This document shows, in pieces, positions 15,719 to 24,517 of a stretch of 47,471 bases of DNA. The translations under genes were made by a program, and so were the position numbers. Origin of the DNA: a virus; the IMG/VR virus record IMGVR_UViG_3300017917_001575, positions 1-47,471 of that record. One strand, 5' to 3'. The stretch's first letter is position 1. Every line of letters starts with the position of its first letter. The notes beneath the pieces were generated by a model, which worked only from the letters and a program-made list of their open reading frames with translations, searched no databases and was not told where the DNA came from.

Positions 15719-16678
15719 ATTTTCAAACTTTTCATTGAAAATTTCATATAAATTTTGGTCATCAGATTTAGATATATTAATTTTAATAGTTTTATTTTCT
15801 GATGACCAAATTATATCATTCTCTTTTGTTTCCAAATTCATTTCAAATAAAATTTTTTTATTGTTACAATAAAAAAGTATATCTCTCAATAAATTTTTTA
15901 ATTTATTTTCTTCTTTGATTTCTTTATTCATATTTAATTCTTCTTTATAATGTTTTAATTTGCCATATGTTTCTATATATTCACTATTATTTTTTAAAAT
16001 AACAATATTTAAATCATCATTTTTTAAATTTATAAAACAAAAATAATCGACATCATATTTTAAATCATTAACTGAACTCTCAACATAATAAGAATTTTTG
16101 TATTTAGTGATAATACCTGTTTTTAATTGAAATGAGAACTCTTTACCACATGAGGTATATATTGTCATATCTTTTCCTTTAAAGTCATTCAAATCACCTC
16201 TTTCCATGGAATAATCTATATGTTTTATTTCATATTCAGGGAACAATCTTTTTATGTTATTTAAAGCGATAAAAGTAGATATTTGACCATATGACCATGA
16301 CTTATTACATTTAAGATTTAATTCGTAATAATAATCATTTGAATTGTTTAATGTAAATATATTATCCCAATTTTTATCAACAAAATCAATTAATTTTTTT
16401 ACATCATTCTTATAATTGTAATCATCATAAAAATTTAATTTTTCATTATTTTCTTTTTCATATATATTACATAAATAAGAAATACATATTGGATTAGTAT
16501 TAACAGTATTTATCCAACTCCATTCTCCATTTTCAACTACACCATGTATCCCATTTTTATGTAAATTCCATGTGCCGTTTCTAATTGAATTTTCTTTTAA
16601 AATTTTTCTAAATAAATTTAGGAAGAAAATTTTTTTCTCTTTTTGTGAAAAGAAAAAATACATATCTGTATAATTCAT
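15698..16678 (-). CDS. Possible PD-(D/E)XK nuclease-like protein
   Basis: I do not recognise a named family for this 326-residue protein. Residues about 170-195 read DFKGKDMTIYTSCGKEFSFQLKTG. This has the shape of a PD-(D/E)XK core, D followed by a beta hairpin and (E/Q)-x-K, here Q-L-K, as in several restriction-like nucleases. Aromatic-rich N-terminal segments (NGTWNLHKNGIHGVVENGEWSW) could form a DNA-recognition part. The gene is convergent with the intein-bearing helicase and its last 21 nt overlap the helicase end, leaving no terminator between them. A selfish or restriction-like nuclease is one possibility, a phage recombination enzyme another. Without structure prediction the nuclease call is tentative. 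Confidence 0.4.
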   Translation of the reverse strand: MNYTDMYFFFSQKEKKIFFLNLFRKILKENSIRNGTWNLHKNGIHGVVENGEWSWINTVNTNPICISYLCNIYEKENNEKLNFYDDYNYKNDVKKLIDFVDKNWDNIFTLNNSNDYYYELNLKCNKSWSYGQISTFIALNNIKRLFPEYEIKHIDYSMERGDLNDFKGKDMTIYTSCGKEFSFQLKTGIITKYKNSYYVESSVNDLKYDVDYFCFINLKNDDLNIVILKNNSEYIETYGKLKHYKEELNMNKEIKEENKLKNLLRDILFYCNNKKILFEMNLETKENDIIWSSENKTIKINISKSDDQNLYEIFNEKFENLKNLLN

Positions 16679-16728
16679 AATTTGTTTATTTAAACAAAAA
16701 TAAATAAAAAAATTGAATATTTATATAC

Positions 16729-17853
16729 ATGGGAACAAATATTATTACACAAACAGAAAAAGAAAAATTATATACACAAGTTTTACATCTTTTGGGTGTA
16801 CCTGTTAGAAGTGTCGAATTAACTGAAGAACAGATGGATACTTTTTTAGAACTTGCAGTATCAGAATATGAACAATATGTAAACGATTGGTTGATAGAAT
16901 CACAATGGTCATCGTTAATTGGTATTAATGTTGATACGGCTTCATTAACAAGAGCATTCACAACAAGAAGTTTAGATTATGAAACACAATTCACACACGC
17001 CTATTCAAAAATAGTCGGTTTACAAGCTGGTGGTGATAGTGAACTAAAAAAAGATTATTTTACTGTTTCAGGTGGTACACAAACATATGTAATTCCTGCT
17101 GGTCGTGAAATAAACGAGTTACTATGGTTTACTAGAGCTGAATTAACAGATTCTGTGATTGACCCTTTCTTAGGTGGTTTTGGTGGTATTGGTGGTGTAG
17201 GATTTGGTGGTATTGGTGGTTTTGGTCAAATCGGAACTGCTGGTTCTTATTTTATGATGCCTGCTTTTGATTTGTTATTGAGAATGCAAGATAGAAGTAT
17301 TAAAAATAGATTAATTGGTGGTGATTTAACTTATAGAATTACTGCAGGACCTAATGGTACTAAACTTGTTCATTTATATAATGTTCCTGGTGGTAGATTT
17401 GATTTCGGTTCAACAACATCAAATAATTACCAAGTTTGGTATTGGTATTATGATACAACAAATAGTGGTAGAGATGAATGTTTGGAAAAAAATAAAGATA
17501 TTATTAAATTACCTTCGGATGTAGAAACTGAATCATTATTATGGTCAGACTTAAATAAACCAGCACAAAATTGGGTTAGAAAATATTTTATAGCTTATTG
17601 TAAAGAAGGTCTTGGTAGAGTATGGGGTAAATTTAGTGGTGATATGAAAATACCTGATGGTGATTTAAAATTAGATTATAATTCACTTTTAACTGAAGGT
17701 AAAGATGAAAAAAGTAAATTAGTAGAAGAACTAATGGCAAGATTAGAAAGACTCCGACCTGAAAAAATTCTTGAAAGAAAAGGTTCAGAATCGGAGAATC
17801 TTAATAAATCATTGAAATTTAGAGCAATACCTACACCTATATCAACATTCTAA
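16729..17853 (+). CDS. Neck protein (T4 gp13/gp14-type)
   Basis: The 374-residue product opens with ITQTEKEKLYTQVLHLLGVPVRSVELTEEQMDTFLELAVSEYEQYVNDWL, a helical adaptor pattern. It later has YVIPAGREINELLWFT and HLYNVPGGRFDF, then SLLWSDLNKPAQNWVRKYFIAYCKEGLGRVWGKFSG. This set matches my memory of neck proteins of T4-like marine phages that join capsid to tail. An unusual Gly/Phe-rich stretch (about 144-166, GGFGGIGGVGFGGIGG) sits in the middle and is probably a flexible loop. The stop codon overlaps the DNA polymerase stop by 4 nt in convergent orientation. It stands alone on the plus strand between replication genes, away from the minus-strand tail genes. Confidence 0.6.
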   Translation: MGTNIITQTEKEKLYTQVLHLLGVPVRSVELTEEQMDTFLELAVSEYEQYVNDWLIESQWSSLIGINVDTASLTRAFTTRSLDYETQFTHAYSKIVGLQAGGDSELKKDYFTVSGGTQTYVIPAGREINELLWFTRAELTDSVIDPFLGGFGGIGGVGFGGIGGFGQIGTAGSYFMMPAFDLLLRMQDRSIKNRLIGGDLTYRITAGPNGTKLVHLYNVPGGRFDFGSTTSNNYQVWYWYYDTTNSGRDECLEKNKDIIKLPSDVETESLLWSDLNKPAQNWVRKYFIAYCKEGLGRVWGKFSGDMKIPDGDLKLDYNSLLTEGKDEKSKLVEELMARLERLRPEKILERKGSESENLNKSLKFRAIPTPISTF

Positions 17854-20789
17854 AGTTCTAATTTATAGATGGAATAATCATCTTCGTTTATTTCATCTAT
17901 AATTTCATCTTCATTATCTTTAATAAGACTTTTATTATCCTCTAATAATTTTTTATTTAATTTAATCCATTTTTCATCTACATGATTGATACTATCATCA
18001 AAGTAAATAAAGAATGGGTCTTTTTTTATTTTATTCCAAAAATTTATTTCACCTTCAGACATAGTTAAAATTTCTTCTAAACTATCTTGTCCGTTTTCTT
18101 TTAATGGATAACCATTCACTAATTCACATTGTAATTTAGTAAAATAAGGTCTATCTTTAGGGTCTTCAATAATTATATCATTTCTTATTTCAGGATTGAA
18201 TACACATAATAAAGGTTCAATTCTTTTATTAAAATTAGCCATATATCTTGCAACATTATAATCACCTTTTAAATCAGGATTATTTAATATTTCCTTTTCA
18301 TCGATCATATAACAACTAATTTTTAAAGGTCCTCTTTCTTTTGGATAAGGTTTACCATTATTTAATTCGTATTCTTTTAATTCTTTTGCTGTTAAATTTG
18401 GTTTTAAATATGTTATTTGTACATCACCATCACCTTTTTTCTGACCATTATTAACATAATAAATGGTGTCACCTAAATTGGCTGGATAATTATTTAACAA
18501 TATTAATTCCATATGTGCCTGTCTTGACATTAAATTACCTGCTTTTGTATATTTTTGAGTATAATTTTTATACTCATTAATAGACATTTTAACTCTTGAC
18601 TTATTAGCAATTTTTGATAATGGAATGTCTTTATTAAAAATCTTTTCCACATAACTATAATAAAGTTCAATAAATGAAAACCCATCACCATCTAATAAAT
18701 ATTTTAAACCTTCATCCAAAAATTCAACAATATATTGTGGTAATTTTTTGGACTTGATAGTATTACCTGTTAATTTAATCTTCTCTTTACCTTTCTTTAA
18801 TATTTTAATGATATAATTTTTTCTTGATACATTAATACATGATGGTGCAAAATAATCAATATCTAATCCCATTTCATTTCTCATAAAAATATCATTAAAC
18901 TCTGCAACATCAGACTCAACACCTGTATATTCTTTATCTTTTTTTACTAAATCATTTTTACCTAAACCGATATATTTTTTGTTTTCTATATTTTCAGGTA
19001 TAGTGAAGTTCACACCATCAGTATCTAATACAAGTGGTTGATAACCTTTTTTCATGAAAAACATAATCATCATTCGTAAAAATTGTCTTCCAATACAAGT
19101 AATAGATTCACCTGAATTCATTTCACCCCATGGGAAAACTTGTGGTGCAGATAATGAACCGAAATAAGCGTTAATAAAAATTTTAATTGGTAATTGCTTT
19201 CTATCAAACATTTCAGAAAGAATCGGATCTGATTCTTTATAAACACCTGTAAGATTTTTATATTCAATACGAATATTTCTGAAATACTTTAACATAGATT
19301 TTTGTACACCCATAACATCACAATCAGGAAATATATCATATACTAATTGTATTGATGGATATAATGAACTGTAGTCAAATTTAACTATGTTTTTTGAAAA
19401 CCCTACTTTTATTAAACGTGACAATCCACCTGTGAATGGTCTTTTATCATCTTTAGATGGTATAGCTAAATTATTTTCATATGACCATGATAACATGATA
19501 ATCTTCCATAAAGTAGCTGTACCCATGGTAGATATTCTTTCATATGTTGTCGGTACTAATTTTGATAATAAAAATGTCGATTGACTAAATGAATCATCAA
19601 CAATTAATGTTTCATAAAGGTCATCGTCCAAATATTGTTCAACTATTTTTTTACCTGTCCAAATTTCGTATCTATTTGGGTATTTTGTTAATAAATTTTC
19701 AGTACCTGGTTCTCCAATTTTTTTATATTTACCTGTTTTAGGATTCATATAATATGATTCATTATCCAAATAAATTTTAGAAATTGATTTTCCTTCCACA
19801 TAAACACGATTAGGTTTTTCTTTTTCAATAAATTTTGTTATATATTTTAATGACCAAGACTTTATTTCTGAATTAATCGCTTGTGTTCGTCTAACTGAAT
19901 GTGAAATATCAATGATATTAAATCCCCATATAATATGTTGATTATAATCTTCAACTTCACTAGCTAATTTTAAAATACCTTTTTTTTCCTTAATACCAAC
20001 ATTATTTAATATTGATGTTAATTCTTTAATGTTAATACCTAAAATTTGTGCTCTTTTTAAAATAAATGGAAAGTCAAAAGAAGCTGAATTGTATCCCCCG
20101 ATTATTGTAGGGTTTAATTCTTTAATCACATTAAAAAATTTGATAATACAATCTTTTTCACCATCTTCACCTAAAGCGTAAAATGTTTCTTGATAACCTC
20201 TATTATCTTTTACACCTATTAATATGATTTTATTATTTTCAGGTTCTAAACCTGTTGTTTCAATGTCAAATACAAATCTATGTATATCTGAATAATTTTC
20301 AATACCTTTAAATAATCGTTTCTTTTTTTGTATTAAAAATTGTTCTGATGGTGATAAAATTATAAAATTATTTTTATATTTTTCATCCCAAGGATTTATA
20401 CCTCCACTCCTAAAAAAATTGATTAAATCAGTATATGTTTTCATTGATTTAACCATATACTTCATACCATTTTCTAATCTTTCATTATTATGTGTATCTA
20501 ATTTTTCAATTACGATACCATAATGACCCATCATTTCTCTTTGCTTAGTTTTTGAATTTTTATAAAAATTCAAATTATTCAAATTACTTACCCATAAAAA
20601 TGGTGTAAATGAATCCCTCTTAATTACTTTTCCTTTAACTGGATCTTGTATGATTTTATATATATTATTGCTTGCGTAGTCATACTCAATACCAACAATA
20701 TACTTTTCATCATCTGAACCATAAAGAAATCTCTCAATTACTTCTTGCGATATTACTTCTTTATTCATAAATTTATTATATTTTGACAC
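17850..20789 (-). CDS. Family B replicative DNA polymerase with 3'-5' exonuclease (T4 gp43-like)
   Basis: All family B landmarks are present in 979 residues: Exo I FDIETTG at 174-180, Exo II YNSASFDFPF at 233-242, Exo III YLDDDLYET near 386-394, motif A DYSSLYPS at 472-479, motif B KIFINAYFGS at 536-545 and motif C LDTDG at 588-592. Proofreading and polymerase activities should both be intact. No intein or split is seen, unlike many phage polymerases. The listed start is GTG; an ATG seven codons on (20768, MNKEVISQEV) is an attractive alternative in so AT-rich a genome. A perfect palindrome lies 7 nt before the GTG and could be a regulatory hairpin. The 3' end converges on the neck gene. Confidence 0.95.
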   Translation of the reverse strand: MSKYNKFMNKEVISQEVIERFLYGSDDEKYIVGIEYDYASNNIYKIIQDPVKGKVIKRDSFTPFLWVSNLNNLNFYKNSKTKQREMMGHYGIVIEKLDTHNNERLENGMKYMVKSMKTYTDLINFFRSGGINPWDEKYKNNFIILSPSEQFLIQKKKRLFKGIENYSDIHRFVFDIETTGLEPENNKIILIGVKDNRGYQETFYALGEDGEKDCIIKFFNVIKELNPTIIGGYNSASFDFPFILKRAQILGINIKELTSILNNVGIKEKKGILKLASEVEDYNQHIIWGFNIIDISHSVRRTQAINSEIKSWSLKYITKFIEKEKPNRVYVEGKSISKIYLDNESYYMNPKTGKYKKIGEPGTENLLTKYPNRYEIWTGKKIVEQYLDDDLYETLIVDDSFSQSTFLLSKLVPTTYERISTMGTATLWKIIMLSWSYENNLAIPSKDDKRPFTGGLSRLIKVGFSKNIVKFDYSSLYPSIQLVYDIFPDCDVMGVQKSMLKYFRNIRIEYKNLTGVYKESDPILSEMFDRKQLPIKIFINAYFGSLSAPQVFPWGEMNSGESITCIGRQFLRMMIMFFMKKGYQPLVLDTDGVNFTIPENIENKKYIGLGKNDLVKKDKEYTGVESDVAEFNDIFMRNEMGLDIDYFAPSCINVSRKNYIIKILKKGKEKIKLTGNTIKSKKLPQYIVEFLDEGLKYLLDGDGFSFIELYYSYVEKIFNKDIPLSKIANKSRVKMSINEYKNYTQKYTKAGNLMSRQAHMELILLNNYPANLGDTIYYVNNGQKKGDGDVQITYLKPNLTAKELKEYELNNGKPYPKERGPLKISCYMIDEKEILNNPDLKGDYNVARYMANFNKRIEPLLCVFNPEIRNDIIIEDPKDRPYFTKLQCELVNGYPLKENGQDSLEEILTMSEGEINFWNKIKKDPFFIYFDDSINHVDEKWIKLNKKLLEDNKSLIKDNEDEIIDEINEDDYSIYKLEL

Positions 20790-20796
20790 ATTTTAC

Positions 20797-20810
20797 TCAC
20801 AATATTGTGA
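20797..20810. promoter_or_regulatory. Palindrome TCACAATATTGTGA in the DNA polymerase leader
   Basis: A perfect 14-bp palindrome ends 7 nt before the GTG start (28 nt before the alternative ATG). As RNA it forms a 5-bp stem with a four-base loop near the ribosome site. T4 gp43 represses its own translation by binding a hairpin at this place, so an analogous operator is possible. A protein-binding DNA operator is equally possible. Confidence 0.45.
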
Positions 20811-20878
20811 TTAGTCTTTGAGTTACAAATATAATAATTTATTATTAACTTGTAATTACATAATAAAAAAAATGTTTT

Positions 20879-22699
20879 TTAATCGAATTTTCGTTTTTTC
20901 ATATATAAATTGTATAATTCTCTATATTCCAAAATTTCATCATTTTTTAAATAATATAATTGTTCTTCTTTAATTATTCCACCATCATTAATAAATTTTT
21001 TTAAGTTTTCAACTGATAAATAAGTATAATCATTTATAGGGATTTTATTTTTAATGTGAAAAAAATAAATAATATCATAATTATTTAAAAATAATTTTTT
21101 TAAATCTTCATTACTATAAATAATTTTTATATATCTTTCCACATTACTAAAATAATTATTATCATATAAATCATATAAATCATTAATATATTCACTAATA
21201 GTAGTTGTTTGAAAAAACATATCATATAAATATTCACTTAGATAATCATCAAAACCATATATAGATGATATATTTTTAAATAATTTTTCTGAACAAATAT
21301 TTTTATACTTATTAAAAATATATTTATCATTATGAATTCCATCTAAAATATCATTTGGGATTTCTGAATTATCATCTATCATTAATTTTATGTAATTTAT
21401 TATTTGTGTATCTGATAAATTATAAAAAATATCAATATCAATATCTATTCCATATTCTTCTATTAAATAATTAATAACATATTCATCAGTATTAAAAATT
21501 ATATAAAATAAAAAATTTTTACCTAAAAGTTCGTTTAATTTTAAAATATTAGTTTTATTTAAATTATATATTACATTTGATAATACACTTTTAAAATTTG
21601 ATTTTGTTTGGTCAATATTTTTACGTATCATAATGTCTTTAGTGTATTTTTCAAAAAATTTAATAAAATTATCATAAAAAATTGAATCATCTAATATAAT
21701 ACCTGTTTTAAAAAATGTTACACCTACCATCCTTTCATAATTTTTAAACTCCTCAACGTATTTAGGATGTTCATTAAACTCCAAGTATTCTTTTTGTTTA
21801 TATGTTAATTCATTACCTTGATTTATGTATGAATGAATTATTTTTAATGGTGTATGATTTATAAACATTTCATCAGTTAAATAATTTTTACTTATATAAA
21901 TTAATTTATCTTTAATTGATAATTCACTATACTCTTTATCACTTAATTTTGTAATGAATTTTTTTTCATCTGAAGTTAATTTTTTATGTGTAAAAATATT
22001 TTTATAGTCATTTATATCAGGGAATATATTAATTATTTCATCCCAAGTCATAGTAATGTCACCATCATTTTTAGCACTAGTTACTATATACTTTCCATTC
22101 TTTAATACTTGAATAACAAAAAAACAATATTTTAAACTTTTTTCTAAAAATTTAAATGAAAATGTTCTTTTAACAATATCACTATTTAACAAATCTACAT
22201 TTTTCACAAAATAAAATGTTGTTTCTTCTTCACTTAATCTATAATAGTAATATTCATTTCCTTCATTCATAAAAACACACCATCTCACATCAAAACCACC
22301 TTTTATTTCTACACACCCTTTTGGTGTATTCGCTCTTTGAATAACTATTTTATCATTTTCTATTAATGTTTCAGAATCTATTAAATTAGCATCAAAATCA
22401 TTTTTATTATAATTTTGTCTATCAATATAGTCAATAAATAATTTTAATTTTTCAAAATCTTTAAAATTATCAATATTATTTCTTAAATTAGAATCCATAA
22501 TATTATCGAGATAATTGTTTTTCAATTTAAAATTTATATTATTACTATTTTTATATTTCTGATATAAATTTGTATATTTTTCAATTTCTTCATTATTAAT
22601 ACCATCGTTACGGTATTTTTTTTTCATATCAGATAAACTTTCATTTAAAAAAATATTTATGATATTTTTAAATTGTTTTTCTTTTAATAATATTTTCAT
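20879..22699 (-). CDS. Uncharacterised candidate capsid-cargo protein with W-C domain
   Basis: The N-terminus MKILLKEKQFKNIINIFLNE-SLSD resembles a capsid-targeting propeptide ending in L-N-E. Residues about 118-165 carry a recognisable phage domain: IQRANTPKGCVEIKGGFDVRWCVFM, then EYYYYRLSEEETTFYFVKN, that is, a W140-C141 pair followed by a YYxR and FYFV strand. I have seen this pattern in uncharacterised proteins of large phages but know no function. From about residue 230 on, the protein is a long run of Asn/Tyr/Ile/Asp-rich helices with repeated ..EYLIxxG/N-like units suggestive of ankyrin-like or similar helical repeats. It heads toward the polymerase and starts 1 nt after the next gene. 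Confidence 0.5.
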   Translation of the reverse strand: MKILLKEKQFKNIINIFLNESLSDMKKKYRNDGINNEEIEKYTNLYQKYKNSNNINFKLKNNYLDNIMDSNLRNNIDNFKDFEKLKLFIDYIDRQNYNKNDFDANLIDSETLIENDKIVIQRANTPKGCVEIKGGFDVRWCVFMNEGNEYYYYRLSEEETTFYFVKNVDLLNSDIVKRTFSFKFLEKSLKYCFFVIQVLKNGKYIVTSAKNDGDITMTWDEIINIFPDINDYKNIFTHKKLTSDEKKFITKLSDKEYSELSIKDKLIYISKNYLTDEMFINHTPLKIIHSYINQGNELTYKQKEYLEFNEHPKYVEEFKNYERMVGVTFFKTGIILDDSIFYDNFIKFFEKYTKDIMIRKNIDQTKSNFKSVLSNVIYNLNKTNILKLNELLGKNFLFYIIFNTDEYVINYLIEEYGIDIDIDIFYNLSDTQIINYIKLMIDDNSEIPNDILDGIHNDKYIFNKYKNICSEKLFKNISSIYGFDDYLSEYLYDMFFQTTTISEYINDLYDLYDNNYFSNVERYIKIIYSNEDLKKLFLNNYDIIYFFHIKNKIPINDYTYLSVENLKKFINDGGIIKEEQLYYLKNDEILEYRELYNLYMKKRKFD

Positions 22700-22700
22700 T

Positions 22701-23231
22701 TTATATTGTAAAATCAGGATATGATTTATTTTTATTAAATTTATTTTTATTAATTGTTTCGTTTCTGTTTAAAATATCTGATTTAGAACCCACTACGCCA
22801 TCATTATCACCTTTACCTTTTTCATCACCATTTGATATTGCGTTTGGATTATTACTATTATATTCGTTTTTATTTGTATAAATATTTTTAGATAAAAGTT
22901 CTTTTCTTGCAGCAATATCTGATTTAGAACCAACAGCACCATTATAATCACCTTTACCTTTTTCATCATTATTAGATAAAGCGTTTGGATTATTACTATT
23001 ATATTCATTATTTTTTGTATAAATATTTTTATTAATAGTGTTAATTCTAGTGTTTATATCTGTTTTACTACCTATTGTCCCATTATTATCACCTTTACCT
23101 TTATCATCGCCATTTGATAAAGCGTTTTTATGATTTGAACTATAAAAATTTTGTTGATTATATGTGTTTTTAGTAATAACTTCATTTCTTAATTTTTCTG
23201 AAATCAATTCTAATTGTGTTTTATTTTCCAT
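22701..23231 (-). CDS. Repeat protein with three 47-residue GDxKGKG units
   Basis: The 176-residue product consists almost wholly of three tandem repeats starting at residues 36, 83 and 130, with the core NALSNGDxKGKGDxNGxxGSKxDI followed by a linker ending NKNxYxxNNxYNSNNP. The period is exactly 47 residues. The N-terminus MENKTQLELISE-KL also ends in an (L/I)-x-E site, so it may be processed and packaged like its neighbours. Gly, Asn, Asp and Lys richness suggests an extended or disordered chain. Repeats of this style occur in structural proteins of other Bacteroidetes phages as far as I recall. It lies in a close run of four minus-strand genes. Function unknown. Confidence 0.55.
   Translation of the reverse strand: MENKTQLELISEKLRNEVITKNTYNQQNFYSSNHKNALSNGDDKGKGDNNGTIGSKTDINTRINTINKNIYTKNNEYNSNNPNALSNNDEKGKGDYNGAVGSKSDIAARKELLSKNIYTNKNEYNSNNPNAISNGDEKGKGDNDGVVGSKSDILNRNETINKNKFNKNKSYPDFTI
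22719..23126 (-). repeat. Three tandem 141-bp repeats inside a coding region
   Basis: Each unit encodes 47 residues with the core GDxKGKGDxNG. Copies begin at about 23126, 22985 and 22844 (minus strand). The middle and third copies share the string KNEYNSNNPNA, pointing to recent duplication. Confidence 0.8.
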
Positions 23232-23232
23232 A

Positions 23233-23724
23233 TTAATAACTTATTAATTTTTTAATTTTATTTATTTCTTCAAAAATACCATTACTAATTAAACCAGAAA
23301 CTGAAGTTTTTTCTGAATTACTTTTTATTAAATTTGTTGGTATTTTAAAATTAGTTTTTTTATTATGTTTTTTCAAATATGAATTATTTCTTTCTATACC
23401 ACTAATTTCATCGCTATTTTTTCTTGATTTCTTTCTACTTGATACAATATCTCTTTCACCTTGTAAAAATTGTTGTGACCAAATTAACATAGAATCACCA
23501 CCAGCTAAATTATATTTGACATTATCTTTTATTTTATCCATATTTTTTAATTCATGAATAATTTTTTTTAATTGTCCATAATTTACTTTTTTATCATTTA
23601 GTAATTTTTTAGCACGTTTTACACCATAAACATACTTACCATTTAATTTTTGTAATGAAAAATTAATTGTGTTTAATATATTTAAAGGAATATCGTAAAC
23701 ATTATCTTTTAAATTTTTATTCAT
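23233..23724 (-). CDS. Conserved phage protein of unknown function
   Basis: This 163-residue basic protein has no catalytic motif known to me. Landmarks are VYDIPLNILNTINFSLQKL, VKRAKKLLNDKKVNYGQLKKIIHELKN, NLAGGDSMLIWSQQFLQGERDIV, and a Lys/Asn/Ser-rich tail. The helix-then-GG-W-L-ERD pattern is one I associate with hypothetical proteins found next to head and tail genes in Bacteroidetes phages. It overlaps the preceding gene by 8 nt (23717-23724) and precedes the repeat protein by 1 nt, so it belongs to the same transcript as the cargo-like genes. Its own N-terminus lacks the (L/I)-x-E propeptide form, so it may be a partner or scaffold protein rather than cargo. Confidence 0.45.
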   Translation of the reverse strand: MNKNLKDNVYDIPLNILNTINFSLQKLNGKYVYGVKRAKKLLNDKKVNYGQLKKIIHELKNMDKIKDNVKYNLAGGDSMLIWSQQFLQGERDIVSSRKKSRKNSDEISGIERNNSYLKKHNKKTNFKIPTNLIKSNSEKTSVSGLISNGIFEEINKIKKLISY

Positions 23725-24463
23725 CTTTATTTAATAGTTTTAATATTTGGTCTTTTTTCAAACCATGTGTTTTAATACTTTTCTTTAATGAATTTATTTG
23801 TTTTAAAATAATAGGATTTATTTCCTCATCTTCAACATTATCTTTTTCAAGAATATCATTACTCTTATATTTATTCGTTATAAGTTCATCAATATATTCC
23901 TCAATAAATTTTTTAGGATTTTCAATCATAATGATTTTATCTTTAGGTAATTTTTTATTATAACCTAAATTTTTCATTTTTTCTAATGCTTGTTCTTTAT
24001 CTAAACCTAATTTTTTTGTGAAATATTTGTACGCTTTATCAAATGATAAATCTTTTTCTATGGTTTCTTCAGCACCTAAATTTTGACCCAATTCAACTTC
24101 TAAAATCTCACCCCATCTTCTGGTATAATTTTGAACACCGAACTTACCATAAACACTACCAGCACCTGTTGCTTTAATAACATCATCAGTTGTTTTCTTT
24201 TGTGTGACATTTTTAGTATTGAAATTTAATGGTTTTTTTTCTGTTTGAACTACACCTAATTCATCTACTATTTCATCAACATCTTTTTTATTGTCTGGTA
24301 ATTTTTTAAAATCAGTTTTAGATGAAAATTCTTTAGCCCATTTACCCCATTTATTTCTTTCTTTTTTAGGTAAATTTTTGTCATTTGCTTTTGCGTAGAA
24401 ATATTTTTGTTGAGATTTTGATTTAAACTCTTCTTCTATAATGTTTTTTATAAAATTATTCAT
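23717..24463 (-). CDS. Candidate capsid-cargo protein with SKxQQxxFYAKA basic domain
   Basis: The 248-residue protein starts MNNFIKNIIEE-EFKSKSQQ, with I-I-E or I-E-E as possible prohead protease site. Directly after it comes FKSKSQQKYFYAKANDKNLPKKERNKWGKWAKEFSSKTDFKKLP, a short basic module of the SKAQQ-type found in many small phage and bacterial proteins. A middle part has GSVYGKFGVQNYTRRWGEIL and the C-terminus two charged helices with DLSFDKAYKYFTKKLGLDKEQALEKMKNLG. The positive charge would suit packaging beside DNA. It is first in the four-gene minus-strand run and lies divergent to the fibre genes that start at 24518, with a 54-nt shared promoter region. Function unknown. Confidence 0.5.
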   Translation of the reverse strand: MNNFIKNIIEEEFKSKSQQKYFYAKANDKNLPKKERNKWGKWAKEFSSKTDFKKLPDNKKDVDEIVDELGVVQTEKKPLNFNTKNVTQKKTTDDVIKATGAGSVYGKFGVQNYTRRWGEILEVELGQNLGAEETIEKDLSFDKAYKYFTKKLGLDKEQALEKMKNLGYNKKLPKDKIIMIENPKKFIEEYIDELITNKYKSNDILEKDNVEDEEINPIILKQINSLKKSIKTHGLKKDQILKLLNKDE

Positions 24464-24517
24464 ATTTTATTCTTTTTTAATAAATATCAAATTAATTAAA
24501 AGATATTTATTAATAAT

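Noticed and set aside
16718-16725. TATTTATA octamer 3 nt before the neck-protein ATG as its promoter
   Set aside because: A start of transcription would fall after the ATG; the octamer is probably chance or part of an AT-rich leader.
22793-23008. 71-codon frame inside the repeat protein gene
   Set aside because: A shifted frame of the 141-bp repeats; its Ile/Val/Lys/Gln repeats are a by-product of the real repeats.
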